A stretch of DNA of 11,908 nt from Rhizobium sp. Q54 (lineage in GTDB: Bacteria; Pseudomonadota; Alphaproteobacteria; Rickettsiales; UBA1997). Positions within the stretch are counted from its first letter, which is position 1. The number at the start of each line of letters is the position of its first letter. Below the pieces are notes generated by a model. The model was not told the origin of the DNA and did not search any database. It saw only the letters and a list, made by a program, of their open reading frames with translations. The stretch covers positions 1-11,908 of the forward strand of contig CAMBFP010000026.1 of assembly GCA_945865745.1 (NCBI GenBank), in the 5' to 3' direction. The translations under genes and the position numbers were made by a program. Below are positions 5,794-11,908 of the stretch, piece by piece.

Positions 5794-7596
5794 TCACTCT
5801 CGAACTAATTCTAAAAATATCTTCCCATATTTTTTCATCTTTCCTTCACCGACACCGCTAATTTTTGTTAAGTCATCCAGAGATTGCGGACGCGATTTAA
5901 TCATCTCAATCAAAGTTTTGTCATGGAATACGACATAAGGCGGAACATTTTGTTCTCTGGCTATTTCTAGCCTTCTTGCTTTGAGTTTTACGAATAATTC
6001 ATTCTCGCTCTCGTCACCTAATTCAAAAATAACCTTCGATTTTTTCTCTTCTTTTTTGCCACCAGATTTTTTGCCACTATGCTTGCGCAACTGAATCGTC
6101 TTTTTTTGCTGTAAAAATTCTCGGCCAGATTCAGTAATTTTCAAACCGCCGAAACCGCTAATATCAACCTTCAGCAAATTCATCGCCACAAGTTGACGAA
6201 AAATACTATTCCACTCCACCTTACTAAATTCTTTGCCAATGCCAAATGTGCTGATTTTGTGGTGATTAAAATTCTTCACTCTTTCATCAGCAATGCCGAG
6301 CAAAATATCGATTAAATATCCAACGCCAAATCTTTGCTCGGTTCGGTGAACGCAGGAAATCGCTTTCTGCGCGGCGATAGTCGCATCAAAGGTTTCAGGC
6401 GCATTCAAGCAGTTGTCACAATTGCCACAAGAACCCGAAGAATCGCCAAAATATTCGAGAAGAATTTGTCTGCGACAAGTAGAGGCCTCACACAAACCAA
6501 TCAGCGAATTTAATTTTTGCCGCTCAATTCTTTTTTGATTTTCTCCCGCATCCGACTCCTCGATAAAATTTCTCTGCACCGCAATATCGTTAAGCCCAAA
6601 TGACATCCAGGCATTGGCTGGCAAGCCGTCTCGACCTGCGCGACCAGTTTCTTGGTAATAGGATTCAATGTTTTTTGGCACATTCAAATGTGCAACAAAG
6701 CGCACATCCGGCTTGTCGATTCCCATGCCAAAAGCGATGGTCGCAACCATTATGACGTCGTCACGCAACAAAAATTTTTCCTGATTTTTTTGGCGTAATT
6801 TTGCATCCATTCCGGCGTGGTAAGCGAAAGCATTGAAGCCTTCTTCCTTCAGCCATCCCGCGACTTCTTCGGTGTTTTTGCGCGACAGACAATAAATGAT
6901 TCCGTTGTGACCAGCATGATTCGCGCGAATAAAATCGAGCAATTGTTTACGGCCATTTTGGCGTGGCGTGATTGTGTAATTTATATTTGGACGATCAAAT
7001 CCAGCGATAAAAATTTCTGCATCTTCAAGCGCTAATCCGGCAATAATATCTTTTCGTGTCGCCGCATCCGCAGTGGCGGTTAGAGCAATTCGCGGCACCT
7101 GCGGGAAAATTTCAGCGAGAACTTTTAAGCCAGTGTAAACAGGGCGAAAATCATGTCCCCATTGCGAAACGCAGTGCGCTTCATCAATCGCGAAAAGTGA
7201 AATTTTTGTGCGCGAAAGTAGCTCGATAAATTCTTCGGTAAGTAAGCGCTCAGGAGCAACGTAAAGAAGATCTAACTTATTTTCTGCGAGCAGATTTTTC
7301 GTCTCTAAAATCTCTCTAAAATCAATATTAGAATTAATCGCCGCCGCACTCACACCAAGTTGATTCAACGCACTGACTTGATCTTGCATCAAAGCAATCA
7401 GCGGAGAAATCACGATCGCCACACCATCCAAATATAGAGCTGGAATTTGATAACAAAGCGACTTGCCACCGCCCGTTGGCATCAAAACAAAAGCATTTTT
7501 TCCGGCGATTACTCTGTCGATTATTTTTTCCTGCTCACCACGAAATTCACCGTAGCCGAAGATTTTTTTTAGGAGTTTTTTTGGGGTTGGGCTCAT
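5794..7596 (-). CDS. recQ: ATP-dependent DNA helicase RecQ
   Basis: The 600-residue 3'-5' helicase has full family architecture and near-normal length. Helicase motifs: LMPTGGGKSLCYQ (38-50, Walker A K45), DEAH (138-141) with the aromatic-rich CVSQWGHDFRP after it, ALTATAD (171-177), and the second RecA domain with GIIYCLSRKNTEE, VATIAFGMGIDKPDVR and QETGRAGRDG (R319/R322). The zinc site uses C374 with CGNCDNC (C390, C393, C396). A winged-helix RQC domain follows (about 405-497), then a Lys/Gly-rich linker (498-525) and a C-terminal HRDC domain (532-600) with the expected LKxxRxExA and ISGVGEGKMKKYG. It serves recombination and fork repair. The ATG at 7594-7596 has no Shine-Dalgarno sequence. 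Repeat remnants flank the gene on both sides. Confidence 0.97.
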   Translation of the reverse strand: MSPTPKKLLKKIFGYGEFRGEQEKIIDRVIAGKNAFVLMPTGGGKSLCYQIPALYLDGVAIVISPLIALMQDQVSALNQLGVSAAAINSNIDFREILETKNLLAENKLDLLYVAPERLLTEEFIELLSRTKISLFAIDEAHCVSQWGHDFRPVYTGLKVLAEIFPQVPRIALTATADAATRKDIIAGLALEDAEIFIAGFDRPNINYTITPRQNGRKQLLDFIRANHAGHNGIIYCLSRKNTEEVAGWLKEEGFNAFAYHAGMDAKLRQKNQEKFLLRDDVIMVATIAFGMGIDKPDVRFVAHLNVPKNIESYYQETGRAGRDGLPANAWMSFGLNDIAVQRNFIEESDAGENQKRIERQKLNSLIGLCEASTCRRQILLEYFGDSSGSCGNCDNCLNAPETFDATIAAQKAISCVHRTEQRFGVGYLIDILLGIADERVKNFNHHKISTFGIGKEFSKVEWNSIFRQLVAMNLLKVDISGFGGLKITESGREFLQQKKTIQLRKHSGKKSGGKKEEKKSKVIFELGDESENELFVKLKARRLEIAREQNVPPYVVFHDKTLIEMIKSRPQSLDDLTKISGVGEGKMKKYGKIFLELVRE

Positions 7597-7629
7597 TGAT
7601 TAATTTGGTGAATGCTTCGCCTCTTCGAT

Positions 7630-7655
7630 ATCCCTGCCCAGGCTTGGATCTAAGA
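7630..7655. repeat. Probable decayed arm of the GTCAT-hairpin repeat
   Basis: ATCCCTGCCCAGGCTTGGAT, then CTAAGA, aligns without gaps to the repeat arm ATCCCCGCGGAGGCGGGGAT, then CCAGAA, with about 18 of 26 bases equal. The hairpin pairing is mostly lost and no GTCAT end is visible. It lies in the 71-bp gap between recQ and purB, a setting like the other copies. Confidence 0.45.
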
Positions 7656-7667
7656 AGCGTCAAACAA

Positions 7668-8984
7668 TTACGATTTGAAAACTTGTTTGAAAATATGATC
7701 CACATTTTTGGTGTGGTAAGTCATGTCAAAAATTTCTTCGAGTTTTTGCGGAGTTAGTTTTTGTGAAACTTCTGGATCATTTTTTAGCAGCTCCAAGAAG
7801 CTTTTTGATTCTCCAGACCAGATTTTCATCGCGTTAGTTTGGACGATTTTGTAAGCATCTTCACGCGAGATTTTTGCATCGAAAATCAAGGCCAAAAGCA
7901 CGCGTTGTGAAAAAACTAAACCACCGAGTTGATCGAGATTTTTCTGCATATTTTTTTCATGCACGACGAGATTATCGATTAAACCAACTAAGCGATTAAG
8001 CGCGAAATCTAGTGTTACTGTGGCGTCGGGAGCAATCATGCGTTCAACCGAAGAATGTGAAATGTCGCGCTCGTGCCAAAGAGCAACATTCTCAAGCGCA
8101 GGAACGACAGCGCTTCGCACGATTCTTGCCAAGCCAGTTAAGTTTTCGCTCAAAACCGGATTACGTTTGTGTGGCATTGCTGACGAGCCTTTCTGACCTT
8201 TCGAGAAGAATTCTTCCGCCTCCAAAACTTCCGTTCTTTGCAAGTGACGAACTTCGATTGCGAGATTTTCTACAGAAGAAGCAATCACGCCCAAGGCTGC
8301 GAAATAAGCCGCGTGACGATCCCTTGGAATCACCTGACTTGAGATTGGCTCTTCATCCAAACCAAGTTTTTCGGCGACATATTTTTGCACGAATGGATCA
8401 ACATTGGCAAAAGTTCCAACTGCGCCAGATATGGCGCAAACCGATATTTCTTCTTTGGCAACCTTGAGTCGTTTTAGGCTTCTTTCAAACTCAGCGTAGA
8501 AACGAGCGAGCTTTAAACCAAAAGTCACCGGCTCAGCGTGGATGCCGTGCGAACGCCCAACACAAACTGTATTTTTATGTTCAAATGCACGTTTTTTTAA
8601 TGCGGCGAGAAGACGCTCGAGATCATCAATTAAAATATCAGAAGCCTGTGCAAGTTGGGCAGAAAGACAGGTATCAAGAACATCGGAACTGGTCATTCCG
8701 TAATGAACAAAACGCGAATTTTCTCCGACCAATTCCGCCAAGTGCGTGAGAAATGCAATCACGTCATGTTTAGTTACAGACTCAATTTCATCAACGCGAT
8801 TGGCATCAAATTTTCCGCCAGATTTTAGAAAATTTTCGCGAATACGTATCGCCGTTCCTTTCGGCGCAACACCTAATTCTTCAAGTGCTTCGAGCGCATA
8901 AATTTCAATGTCGAACCAGATATTATATTTGTTTTCCTGTGACCAAATTTTGACCATTTCAGGACGTGAATAACGAGGAATCAT
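7668..8984 (-). CDS. purB: Adenylosuccinate lyase
   Basis: The 438-residue enzyme of the fumarase/aspartase superfamily cleaves SAICAR to AICAR and adenylosuccinate to AMP, releasing fumarate in both, in purine synthesis. The start MIPRYSRPEMVKIWS is typical of the family. Catalytic and binding motifs are intact: TKHDV (H73), YGMTSSDVLDT (95-105), GRSHGIHAEPVTFG (143-156, H149 as the likely general acid) and the flexible-loop signature GSSAMPHKRNPVLSENL (266-282, catalytic Ser at 267/268). WHERDISHSSVER then follows. Length is normal. The start codon lies five bases after the stop of the prepilin peptidase gene, so the two are probably co-transcribed though unrelated in function. No Shine-Dalgarno sequence precedes it. 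Presence of purB implies at least AMP synthesis from IMP. Confidence 0.97.
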   Translation of the reverse strand: MIPRYSRPEMVKIWSQENKYNIWFDIEIYALEALEELGVAPKGTAIRIRENFLKSGGKFDANRVDEIESVTKHDVIAFLTHLAELVGENSRFVHYGMTSSDVLDTCLSAQLAQASDILIDDLERLLAALKKRAFEHKNTVCVGRSHGIHAEPVTFGLKLARFYAEFERSLKRLKVAKEEISVCAISGAVGTFANVDPFVQKYVAEKLGLDEEPISSQVIPRDRHAAYFAALGVIASSVENLAIEVRHLQRTEVLEAEEFFSKGQKGSSAMPHKRNPVLSENLTGLARIVRSAVVPALENVALWHERDISHSSVERMIAPDATVTLDFALNRLVGLIDNLVVHEKNMQKNLDQLGGLVFSQRVLLALIFDAKISREDAYKIVQTNAMKIWSGESKSFLELLKNDPEVSQKLTPQKLEEIFDMTYHTKNVDHIFKQVFKS

Positions 8985-8989
8985 TGGCG

Positions 8990-9799
8990 TTAAAAATTAT
9001 TGAAGAAAAGCATCGATCCAAGCAGATCAACGGGATTTATTTTTTTCTGGAAGATTAAACATACGAGCGCCGACAAGCATATTGCTGGCGCGAATGGGAA
9101 GGTTGAGTCTTTCTTGAATTTCTGCCAGAGTCCACCAAACAAAACTCCAAAAACTCCGCTGAGTAACATGAAGGTAAGAATATTTTTTGTACCAAGCATT
9201 AATCCGGCGATGAAAAAGAATTTGATGTCATCGATTCCGAGTGCGTCAACTCCGGCGGCGAAATGAAAAAATGTCCAAAGCGCAATTCCTGATCCTAGAA
9301 AAAGAAAAGCGTCGGGTATATTTGCTAATACCGCCCCTGCCCCACCTTGCATGATTAGAGAAATTGTCGCGAGTATTGCTAAAAAATACTGAGTTGAATC
9401 GGGAATAAAATATTCTTCGAGATCAACAACCACCATCACAATCATCGTGCCAGCAATCGCGAAATAGAGAAAAGTTTTGGCGTCAAGATTTTGTCCGAGC
9501 GCGAAAAAAATTAGTAAAAAGGAAAGTAAGAAGCCGAATTCTATTAAAGGATAGCGCAGAGAAATTTTGGCATGACAGCTGCTGCATTTGCCGCGCTGGA
9601 AGAGCCAAGAAAAAATCGGAATCAGATTCCAGGTCTTAAGGATATAACCGCAACTCAAGCATTTAGAACGCGTGAAGACGATCGGCTGCTTATGCGCCAA
9701 GCGATAACTGACTAGAGTTCCGAAGCTGCCAAATATTAATCCAAGTATAATCACGAAAAAAATTTGCATTTCGTGACTTAGTTGAGAGAGAATTTGCAT
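8990..9799 (-). CDS. pilD: Prepilin peptidase / N-methyltransferase (A24 family)
   Basis: The 269-residue inner-membrane aspartic protease should cleave and methylate type IV prepilin-like leaders. The N-terminal domain has GSFGTLVSYRL (24-34) and two CxxC pairs (C47/C50, C72/C75) of the cytoplasmic zinc site. Several membrane segments follow. The first catalytic motif is VVDLEEYFIPD (D126); the second is GIDDIKFFFIAGLMLG (188-203), where the usual GxGD reads GIDD, with D191 (or D190) as the catalytic Asp. The end PFAPAICLSAL fits the family. No pilin, secretin or pilus ATPase gene is nearby, so its substrate lies elsewhere. I took the ATG at 9799; M11 (9769) is an alternative. It is divergent from the NlpD-like gene with only 23 bp between starts, so promoters must lie in each other's coding sequence. 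Confidence 0.9.
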   Translation of the reverse strand: MQILSQLSHEMQIFFVIILGLIFGSFGTLVSYRLAHKQPIVFTRSKCLSCGYILKTWNLIPIFSWLFQRGKCSSCHAKISLRYPLIEFGFLLSFLLIFFALGQNLDAKTFLYFAIAGTMIVMVVVDLEEYFIPDSTQYFLAILATISLIMQGGAGAVLANIPDAFLFLGSGIALWTFFHFAAGVDALGIDDIKFFFIAGLMLGTKNILTFMLLSGVFGVLFGGLWQKFKKDSTFPFAPAICLSALVCLIFQKKINPVDLLGSMLFFNNF

Positions 9800-9822
9800 G
9801 AGGAAAATTTTTTAGCTGATCA

Positions 9823-10776
9823 ATGACATTCTGGATAAAACTAACACTAATTTTTGCACTGACTTTCTCTTTTGCTTGCAGCCAGAGAAAAGCTGCTCTG
9901 ATCGTGAATAACAGCCAAACCAACTACGGCAAAAATAACAAAGACAATAAAGAAAAATATCGCGATTTAGCGCGAAAAAACGTGGCCGAGAAATCTATAC
10001 AAAGTCGCGAACCAGGTCAAAAAATTATCGTTGCCGCTGGCGACACTCTTCACTCTCTCGCTAGAAAATATCAGGTTTCTGTTCGTGACTTGATTACACA
10101 AAACAACTTAGGCACATCTTACATAATTAAGCCGGGAGACCTTTTATCTATTCCTTCGGCGACCTATCATGAAGTTGCTGTAGGAGATACTCTTTACTCA
10201 ATTTCGCGACTTTACGGAATGAAATTAAACCAGCTGGTTGAGATGAATAGCTTGCAAGAGCCTTACTCGGTCAAGCTCGGAGAAAAAATTAAGATTTCTA
10301 AAAATTCTGCTGACTCAGTTCAAACTGCGCAAAAAACTGAAATAAAAAAACCCGAACCGGCCGCAGAAAATCCAGGATTCGTTGAGCGCACGCTCGATAA
10401 ATTAAATCACTTCTCTTGGCCAATACGCGGGCAAGTAGTTTCAAAATTCGGACCAAAAACTGGAGGTCTTTACAATGATGGAATCAATATTAAGGCCAAA
10501 GAAGGTGCGGATGTAAAAGCGGCTGAAGAAGGAACCGTGGCTTATGTTGGCAACGAGTTGAAGGGCTACGGAAATCTTGTGATTATCAAACATTCTGGTG
10601 GCTGGATCACTGCTTATTCACACTTAAAAAACTGGACAGTGAAGCGTGGTGAAAAAGTTGCGAAAGGCGGAAAAATCGGCTTAGTTGGCTCAACTGGAAA
10701 TGTTGATTCTCCACAACTTTATTTCGGCTTGCGGAAGGGAAGAGACGCGGTGAATCCAGAAAATTATTTGAAGTAG
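9823..10776 (+). CDS. nlpD: NlpD-like LysM/M23 (LytM) envelope protein, catalytically degenerate
   Basis: The 317-residue protein begins with a signal sequence reaching C19 (SFAC), a relaxed lipobox, so it may be an outer-membrane lipoprotein. Two LysM domains bind peptidoglycan (about 68-111, GDTLHSLARKYQVS; and 115-159, GDTLYSISRLYGM). A Lys/Pro/Glu linker leads to a C-terminal M23 domain (about 199-316). Its zinc ligands are mostly gone: the HxxxD site reads N218-D-G-I-N222, and HLHF reads QLYF (298-301); H267 in YSHL remains. GYGNLVIIKH and VGSTG match E. coli NlpD, which is likewise non-enzymatic and activates cell-wall amidases at division. That role is inferred here. A perfect TATAAT at 9746-9751, inside pilD, could be its -10, but no -35 fits. 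The GGA nearest the ATG is too far to serve as a ribosome site. Confidence 0.88.
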   Translation: MTFWIKLTLIFALTFSFACSQRKAALIVNNSQTNYGKNNKDNKEKYRDLARKNVAEKSIQSREPGQKIIVAAGDTLHSLARKYQVSVRDLITQNNLGTSYIIKPGDLLSIPSATYHEVAVGDTLYSISRLYGMKLNQLVEMNSLQEPYSVKLGEKIKISKNSADSVQTAQKTEIKKPEPAAENPGFVERTLDKLNHFSWPIRGQVVSKFGPKTGGLYNDGINIKAKEGADVKAAEEGTVAYVGNELKGYGNLVIIKHSGGWITAYSHLKNWTVKRGEKVAKGGKIGLVGSTGNVDSPQLYFGLRKGRDAVNPENYLK

Positions 10777-10840
10777 CTTGTCGGCCGAGCGAGGTCAAGA
10801 TCAAGTAAATAAATCTTCCCGCTCAACCAACACAAAGCCT

Positions 10841-11908
10841 TCACTCGTAACGCAAAATCTCCGCTGGATTAGATTTGCTCGCGCGGTAGGCCGGATAAAG
10901 AGTGGCTAAAAAAGAAATCACTAAAGCCATACCAACAATCAACACAACATCGGAAACAAAAACTTTTGCCGGCAAGGTTGAGAGAAAATAAACCATTGGA
11001 TTGAAAAGCGAGATATTGGCCATCGACTCAAGCCACATCTTAATCGAATTAATGTTATTCGAAAATAAAACGCCGATTAAGAAGCCTAAAAAAGTTCCAA
11101 CAAATCCGATCGAAGAGCCGCAAATCAAAAAAATTCTCATCACTGAAAATTTGCTCATGCCAAGAGTGCGTAAGAGCGCGATGTTTTTATTTTTATCATT
11201 CACCAACATGATCATGCTCGAGATGATGTTGAAAGCGGCGACTAAAATGATCAGAGTTAAGATCAAAAACATCACTGTGCTTTCAACTTTCAAAGCATCG
11301 ATGAAGCCTGAGTTAGACTGTTGCCAATCCATGGCGTAGAGGTCAGGATATTTCAGCAAAAGTTGATAAAAATCATCCTTTATTTCATCTAATTTATTTG
11401 GATCGCGCACAAAAACTTCAATTCCCGAAGCGGCGTCAGCAAAGCGAAAATGCGTTTGCGCCATTTCAAAATTCATGAAAATTGTGCTTGAATCATACTC
11501 ATACATTCCGCTGTCAAACACTCCCCCAACTTGGTAGGTCTTGATGCGCGGAATTGCACCAATCAAGGTCTGGCTAGTTTCTGCAGAAATTAATTTAAGA
11601 TTGTCGCCAACTTTCAATCCCATGTTTTGCGCAACAGCTGAGCCAATCAAAATCGAATTTCTATCCGACAATGCCTCGATATTTCCTGCAGTAATATTTT
11701 CTGAAATCAGCTTTTTATTTTTGAGATCATCAACCTTAAGACCCTTCACCAACCCGCCCGCATTTTTCTTCGGCGATGACAGCATCGCCTGACTTTCAAC
11801 AATCGGATTAGCAAATTCGACACCAGGAATTTTCTGAATCTCACTCAAAATTTCGGCGTAATTACTGATTTTGTGATTGCTGCTGTAAACCGTCAGATGC
11901 GCATTAAC
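10841..11908 (-). CDS. lolC: Lipoprotein-releasing ABC transporter permease, LolC/E type (5' end outside window)
   Basis: The frame is open from the window edge (VNAHLTVYSS...) to the TGA at 10841-10843, giving 355 residues, so a start inside the window is not required. The first part is the periplasmic MacB-like domain (IGSAVAQNMGLKVGDNLKLI, GVFDSGMYEYDSS, DWQQSN). Then come three FtsX-type membrane segments with the coupling helix NIALLRTLGMSKFSVMRIF between the first two, and the end LYPAYRASKSNPAEILRYE, typical of LolC/LolE. With LolE and the ATPase LolD it extracts lipoproteins from the inner membrane for transfer to LolA; some lineages use one permease for both roles. The N-terminal membrane helix is missing. 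No lolD follows: the next gene is the convergent NlpD-like gene, 64 bp away, and that gap shows no clear terminator. Confidence 0.92.
   Translation of the reverse strand, partial: VNAHLTVYSSNHKISNYAEILSEIQKIPGVEFANPIVESQAMLSSPKKNAGGLVKGLKVDDLKNKKLISENITAGNIEALSDRNSILIGSAVAQNMGLKVGDNLKLISAETSQTLIGAIPRIKTYQVGGVFDSGMYEYDSSTIFMNFEMAQTHFRFADAASGIEVFVRDPNKLDEIKDDFYQLLLKYPDLYAMDWQQSNSGFIDALKVESTVMFLILTLIILVAAFNIISSMIMLVNDKNKNIALLRTLGMSKFSVMRIFLICGSSIGFVGTFLGFLIGVLFSNNINSIKMWLESMANISLFNPMVYFLSTLPAKVFVSDVVLIVGMALVISFLATLYPAYRASKSNPAEILRYE

Noticed and set aside
5693..5938. 81-codon plus-strand open frame beside recQ
   Set aside because: Its start translates decayed repeat (GPAYAGIK) and the rest is antisense to the recQ HRDC region.
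8012..8467. 151-codon plus-strand open frame
   Set aside because: It is fully antisense to intact purB, Arg/Gln/Pro-rich, with no recognisable domain.

Overview
The window looks like chromosomal DNA of an AT-rich alphaproteobacterium, plausibly Rickettsiales-like or another reduced, host-associated lineage. This is an inference from protein style: Rickettsia-like FolP and SuhB-like sequences, a LolC/E-type permease ending in LRYE, and an NlpD-like LysM/M23 protein. An intact purB argues against Rickettsia itself, which lacks purine synthesis. Almost all of the window is housekeeping. I see no transposase, phage gene, CRISPR array or defence system.

Layout: the 3' end of folP (+) converges on plsC (-). 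Between them lies a 178-bp-period tandem repeat (about 1.9 units), each unit carrying an 84-bp GC-rich double-hairpin palindrome. On the minus strand there follow a tRNA-Thr(UGU) just upstream of plsC, then a self-contained unit made of a strong promoter, a structured leader or small RNA with a terminator-like hairpin, a small secreted Ala/Lys/Pro repeat protein and a strong intrinsic terminator. Next come lpdA, xseA, an IMPase-family gene that has lost its catalytic residues (overlapping xseA), recQ, purB and a prepilin peptidase. A divergent NlpD-like lipoprotein candidate (+) starts 23 bp from the peptidase and converges on a lolC/E-type permease whose 5' end leaves the window.

The genes serve unrelated processes: folate, phospholipid, 2-oxoacid dehydrogenase, DNA repair, purine and envelope functions. 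Grouping is mostly by strand; only pilD-purB (5 bp gap) and SuhB-like-xseA (8 bp overlap) look translationally linked. The points most worth a second look are the structured RNA at 2088-2185 upstream of the repeat protein, the GTCAT-hairpin-ATCCAG repeat family at several gene borders in different states of decay, the catalytically dead SuhB-like protein coupled to xseA, and the near absence of Shine-Dalgarno sequences. I found no convincing wholly new multigene system.
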